Below, piece after piece: positions 62,064 to 64,000 of a stretch of 64,000 nucleotides of DNA; position 1 is the first letter of the stretch; every line of letters starts with the position of its first letter. A program made the translations under genes and the position numbers. The notes beneath the pieces were generated by a model. That model did no database searches and was not told the origin of the DNA. It worked only from the letters and a program-made list of their open reading frames with translations. Source of the stretch: Methanospirillum hungatei (GTDB lineage: Archaea > Halobacteriota > Methanomicrobia > Methanomicrobiales > Methanospirillaceae); contig NZ_CP077107.1 of assembly GCF_019263745.1 (NCBI RefSeq), positions 3,162,001 through 3,226,000 of the forward strand, written 5' to 3'.

Positions 62064-63227
62064 CTATTCACCTCTATCTTTTTCCAGAGCAACAATCTCA
62101 TGAATCATCCCATCTGGGATTTCCATGGTGATTCCAAGTACACCAATAATATCATCATTCTGGCTGATTGGAAGTGTCCATGACAGGAACGCTGACCCCT
62201 TAACGCCTGGTTCTTCCGGCAATAAAGATAGGGATTTCTTACCTGTCAATGCGGTTTTGCATCGGTTTTTCCAATCCTCCTTTACTCCTTCATCGGTTGG
62301 AATATCATCAATACACTTTCCTATCAGATTTCCCCACCGCTCAATATGGGCTGAGTTTTGCTGGGTAAAGAGATTGTCCGTGTTTATTGCCCATATTCGT
62401 GCAGGAAATGTGTTCACAAGAGTAGAGAGAAATGCCTCACGATCTGATAGAATATTACGCAGTATTACCTGCTCTGTAAGATCTATACCAACACCAACAA
62501 GGCCAGAGATCACACCTTTCGAATCTTTCACCGGTTGACGACGGAAAAAAATACTTCTTGTATCACCAGATGCGGTTTTGATTTCTTCAAGGTTTTCAAG
62601 GTGAGGAATGCCATGTTTAAAAATCAGATCTTCATACCTGCTAAACGATTCTGCAAGGCTTTGGTTGAATAGGTCATAATCTGATCTTCCAGTGATCTCT
62701 GCGGCCTTTTTCCCGGAAATTTCTTCAAATAACTGATTAACATGCAAAAATTTTCTTTCTGCATCTTTCATATAGACAATGCCCGGTACAGTAGCAAGCA
62801 TTGTCGTCAGGATCTGGTTACTTAAAGTAATTTCGTCGGTCTTTTGTTTCAAACTAATGTGGGTTTTAATCCGTGCGAGCATCTCTCTCGTATCAAACGG
62901 CTTTGTCAGATAATCTCCTGCACCAAGCCGGAATGCAAGTTCCTTATCCTGAACAAGACCAAGGGCAGTAACCATAATGATTGGAATATGGTTATATTGA
63001 GGATCAGCTTTGAGCATTCGTAACAGATCAAATCCTGACTGACCTGGCATAATGACATCAAGGAGGATGAGATCCATGTCCGGAGTATCATGCAGAACAT
63101 TCAATGCTTTGTCAACATCTTCTGCGTCATGGACTGTATATCCCTCCATTGAGAGCCGGTTTGTTAAATAATCCCGGATTCCGGGATCATCATCAACCAC
63201 CAGGAGCCTGGTATCCGATGCCACCAT
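62064..63227 (-). CDS. Response regulator with PAS domains
   Basis: 387 residues. The receiver domain (1-125) has VVDDDPG, Asp in LILLDVIMPGQSGFD and Lys in DYLTKPFDTREM. A PAS domain (about 140-255) and a second PAS-like region (about 265-380) follow, with ISEL-type signatures such as YMKDAERKFLHVNQLFEEI. No HTH, GGDEF or kinase domain is seen, so the output must be through protein contact. It heads an operon with the CheY-like gene. Confidence 0.9.
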   Translation of the reverse strand: MVASDTRLLVVDDDPGIRDYLTNRLSMEGYTVHDAEDVDKALNVLHDTPDMDLILLDVIMPGQSGFDLLRMLKADPQYNHIPIIMVTALGLVQDKELAFRLGAGDYLTKPFDTREMLARIKTHISLKQKTDEITLSNQILTTMLATVPGIVYMKDAERKFLHVNQLFEEISGKKAAEITGRSDYDLFNQSLAESFSRYEDLIFKHGIPHLENLEEIKTASGDTRSIFFRRQPVKDSKGVISGLVGVGIDLTEQVILRNILSDREAFLSTLVNTFPARIWAINTDNLFTQQNSAHIERWGNLIGKCIDDIPTDEGVKEDWKNRCKTALTGKKSLSLLPEEPGVKGSAFLSWTLPISQNDDIIGVLGITMEIPDGMIHEIVALEKDRGE

Positions 63228-63289
63228 GTATCATAACTCTTCGTGAAAGATTATAATTCAGAAGGGTTTAGTTTTATAATTTATTGGAA

Positions 63290-63697
63290 TTATATACAGT
63301 GACGGTCAAGCTCTTCATTGCATAATAGGTCACAAAGTGCAACGTCCGGATTCGTCCTTGGAACATGTTCCCATGATACGTGTTGGTATTGAGCGGACAG
63401 TTTTTTCACCTCATTATAAAGATTTTGTAGATGAGGTTTATGAATTTTGTATAAACCGGTTATTTGCCTTATTGCAAGCTGACTATCCGAGTAAATTGTC
63501 AGGTACGGATCTGAATACAAGTGTGCTTTGGTAAGGGCTCTGATTATGGCTGTATACTCCGCAACATTGTTTGTCGTCTCTCCTAAAAATTCAACATATG
63601 ATTCAATCAAAGTTCCATTTTCATCTTTGATTATATACGAACAGGCAGCAGCTCCTGGATTTCCCCGTGATGCACCATCTGTAGAGATCTTCAACAT
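63290..63697 (-). CDS. rnhA: Ribonuclease HI
   Basis: 135 residues. Catalytic acids: Asp in STDGASRGNPG, Glu in TTNNVAEYTAI, Asp in TIYSDSQLAI and the final Asp in TNPDVALCDLL. It cuts the RNA strand of RNA/DNA hybrids. The small size and absent basic loop match the archaeal/Bacillus YpdQ-like group. It is divergent from the LysE gene. Confidence 0.92.
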   Translation of the reverse strand: MLKISTDGASRGNPGAAACSYIIKDENGTLIESYVEFLGETTNNVAEYTAIIRALTKAHLYSDPYLTIYSDSQLAIRQITGLYKIHKPHLQNLYNEVKKLSAQYQHVSWEHVPRTNPDVALCDLLCNEELDRHCI

Positions 63698-63741
63698 TGG
63701 GTATAGTGTTCATCGTATCAGACACATACATGTATGGATAC

Positions 63742-64000
63742 ATGACGATCCCCGAACTTGCTCTCATGGGATTTATCATCGGTCTGACCGGTGCTCTCGC
63801 TCCCGGACCAACACTGGTGGCAACCATTCATTCAGCCCTTCGTATCGGCTGGACCGGGGGGCCACGGGTTACGGTTGGGCACATTATTGCAGAAATGGGA
63901 ATTGTTTTGCTTATAGTGGCAGGAGTCACAACCGTATCAGATACTTATCGCCCGGTAATTGCTGGAATCGGAGGGGTTGCCCTTGTAATTTTTGGTGGGA
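63742..64000 (+). CDS. LysE-family exporter, N-terminal part (3' end outside window)
   Basis: 86 residues are visible from ATG at 63742 (ATG at 63730 would add four). The N-terminal helix GFIIGLTGALAPGPTLVATI with the PGP motif is typical of LysE/RhtB exporters of amino acids; the substrate cannot be judged. The frame stays open to the end of the window. Confidence 0.82.
   Translation, partial: MTIPELALMGFIIGLTGALAPGPTLVATIHSALRIGWTGGPRVTVGHIIAEMGIVLLIVAGVTTVSDTYRPVIAGIGGVALVIFGG

Overview
The window reads as a chromosomal segment of a methanogenic euryarchaeon, most probably of the order Methanomicrobiales and perhaps Methanospirillum or a relative. This rests on archaeal information genes (PCNA clamp, primase large subunit PriL, ribosomal protein S17e, Alba), a methanogen-style diaminopimelate/lysine gene block, HypC, a Ni/Co ECF transporter, rubredoxin, ADP-forming acyl-CoA synthetase, and TATA-like promoters with T-tract endings. 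The genus is an inference. I see no rRNA, tRNA, CRISPR array, insertion sequence or prophage. The window cuts a gene at each edge: an RND/MMPL exporter on the left and a LysE-family exporter on the right.

Region 1 (1-8.9 kb) is the most unusual block. It carries a PP2C-type phosphatase, a large unrecognised helical protein, a Ser/Thr kinase with a TPR tail, a ClpB-related AAA+ protein split by an apparent -1 frameshift, and a zinc-ribbon/FHA protein. Together they look like a phospho-Ser/Thr signalling module with writer, eraser, reader and a possible remodeller. Region 2 (8.9-17.5 kb) holds YbgA-like, HypC and MarC genes. After them comes a minus-strand lysine block (ThiN-like, rps17e, dapA, dapB, a 57-residue ferredoxin, asd, alba) and the pcn-priL replication pair. 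Region 3 (17.6-26 kb) has rlmE, moaA, an M20 hydrolase, a TPR/secreted-protein pair and the cbiMNOQ metal transporter, with a 14-bp palindrome in front of cbiM.

Region 4 (26-41 kb) has a membrane protein and DNA glycosylase pair, a ferric-reductase-like protein, an aminotransferase, a response regulator, an ADP-forming acyl-CoA synthetase, DinB, overlapping class I aldolase and PPi-type phosphofructokinase genes, and an ABC exporter. One permease of that exporter is fused to a PrsW-like intramembrane protease domain. Region 5 (41-48 kb) is a surface and secretion neighbourhood. It encodes a stand-alone double propeptide-like protein, a PLP enzyme without its expected lysine, a small cohesin-like protein, and a subtilase with PKD and dockerin-like domains.

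Region 6 (48-64 kb) has a MarR/acetyltransferase pair with a perfect 21-bp palindrome and a giant TPR protein probably starting at CTG. It also has a tyrosine-type phosphatase, a surface protein with 48-bp tandem repeats, and a signalling island of a membrane histidine kinase and three response regulators. Zinc-ribbon, rubredoxin, SRAP and RNase H genes are interspersed in it.
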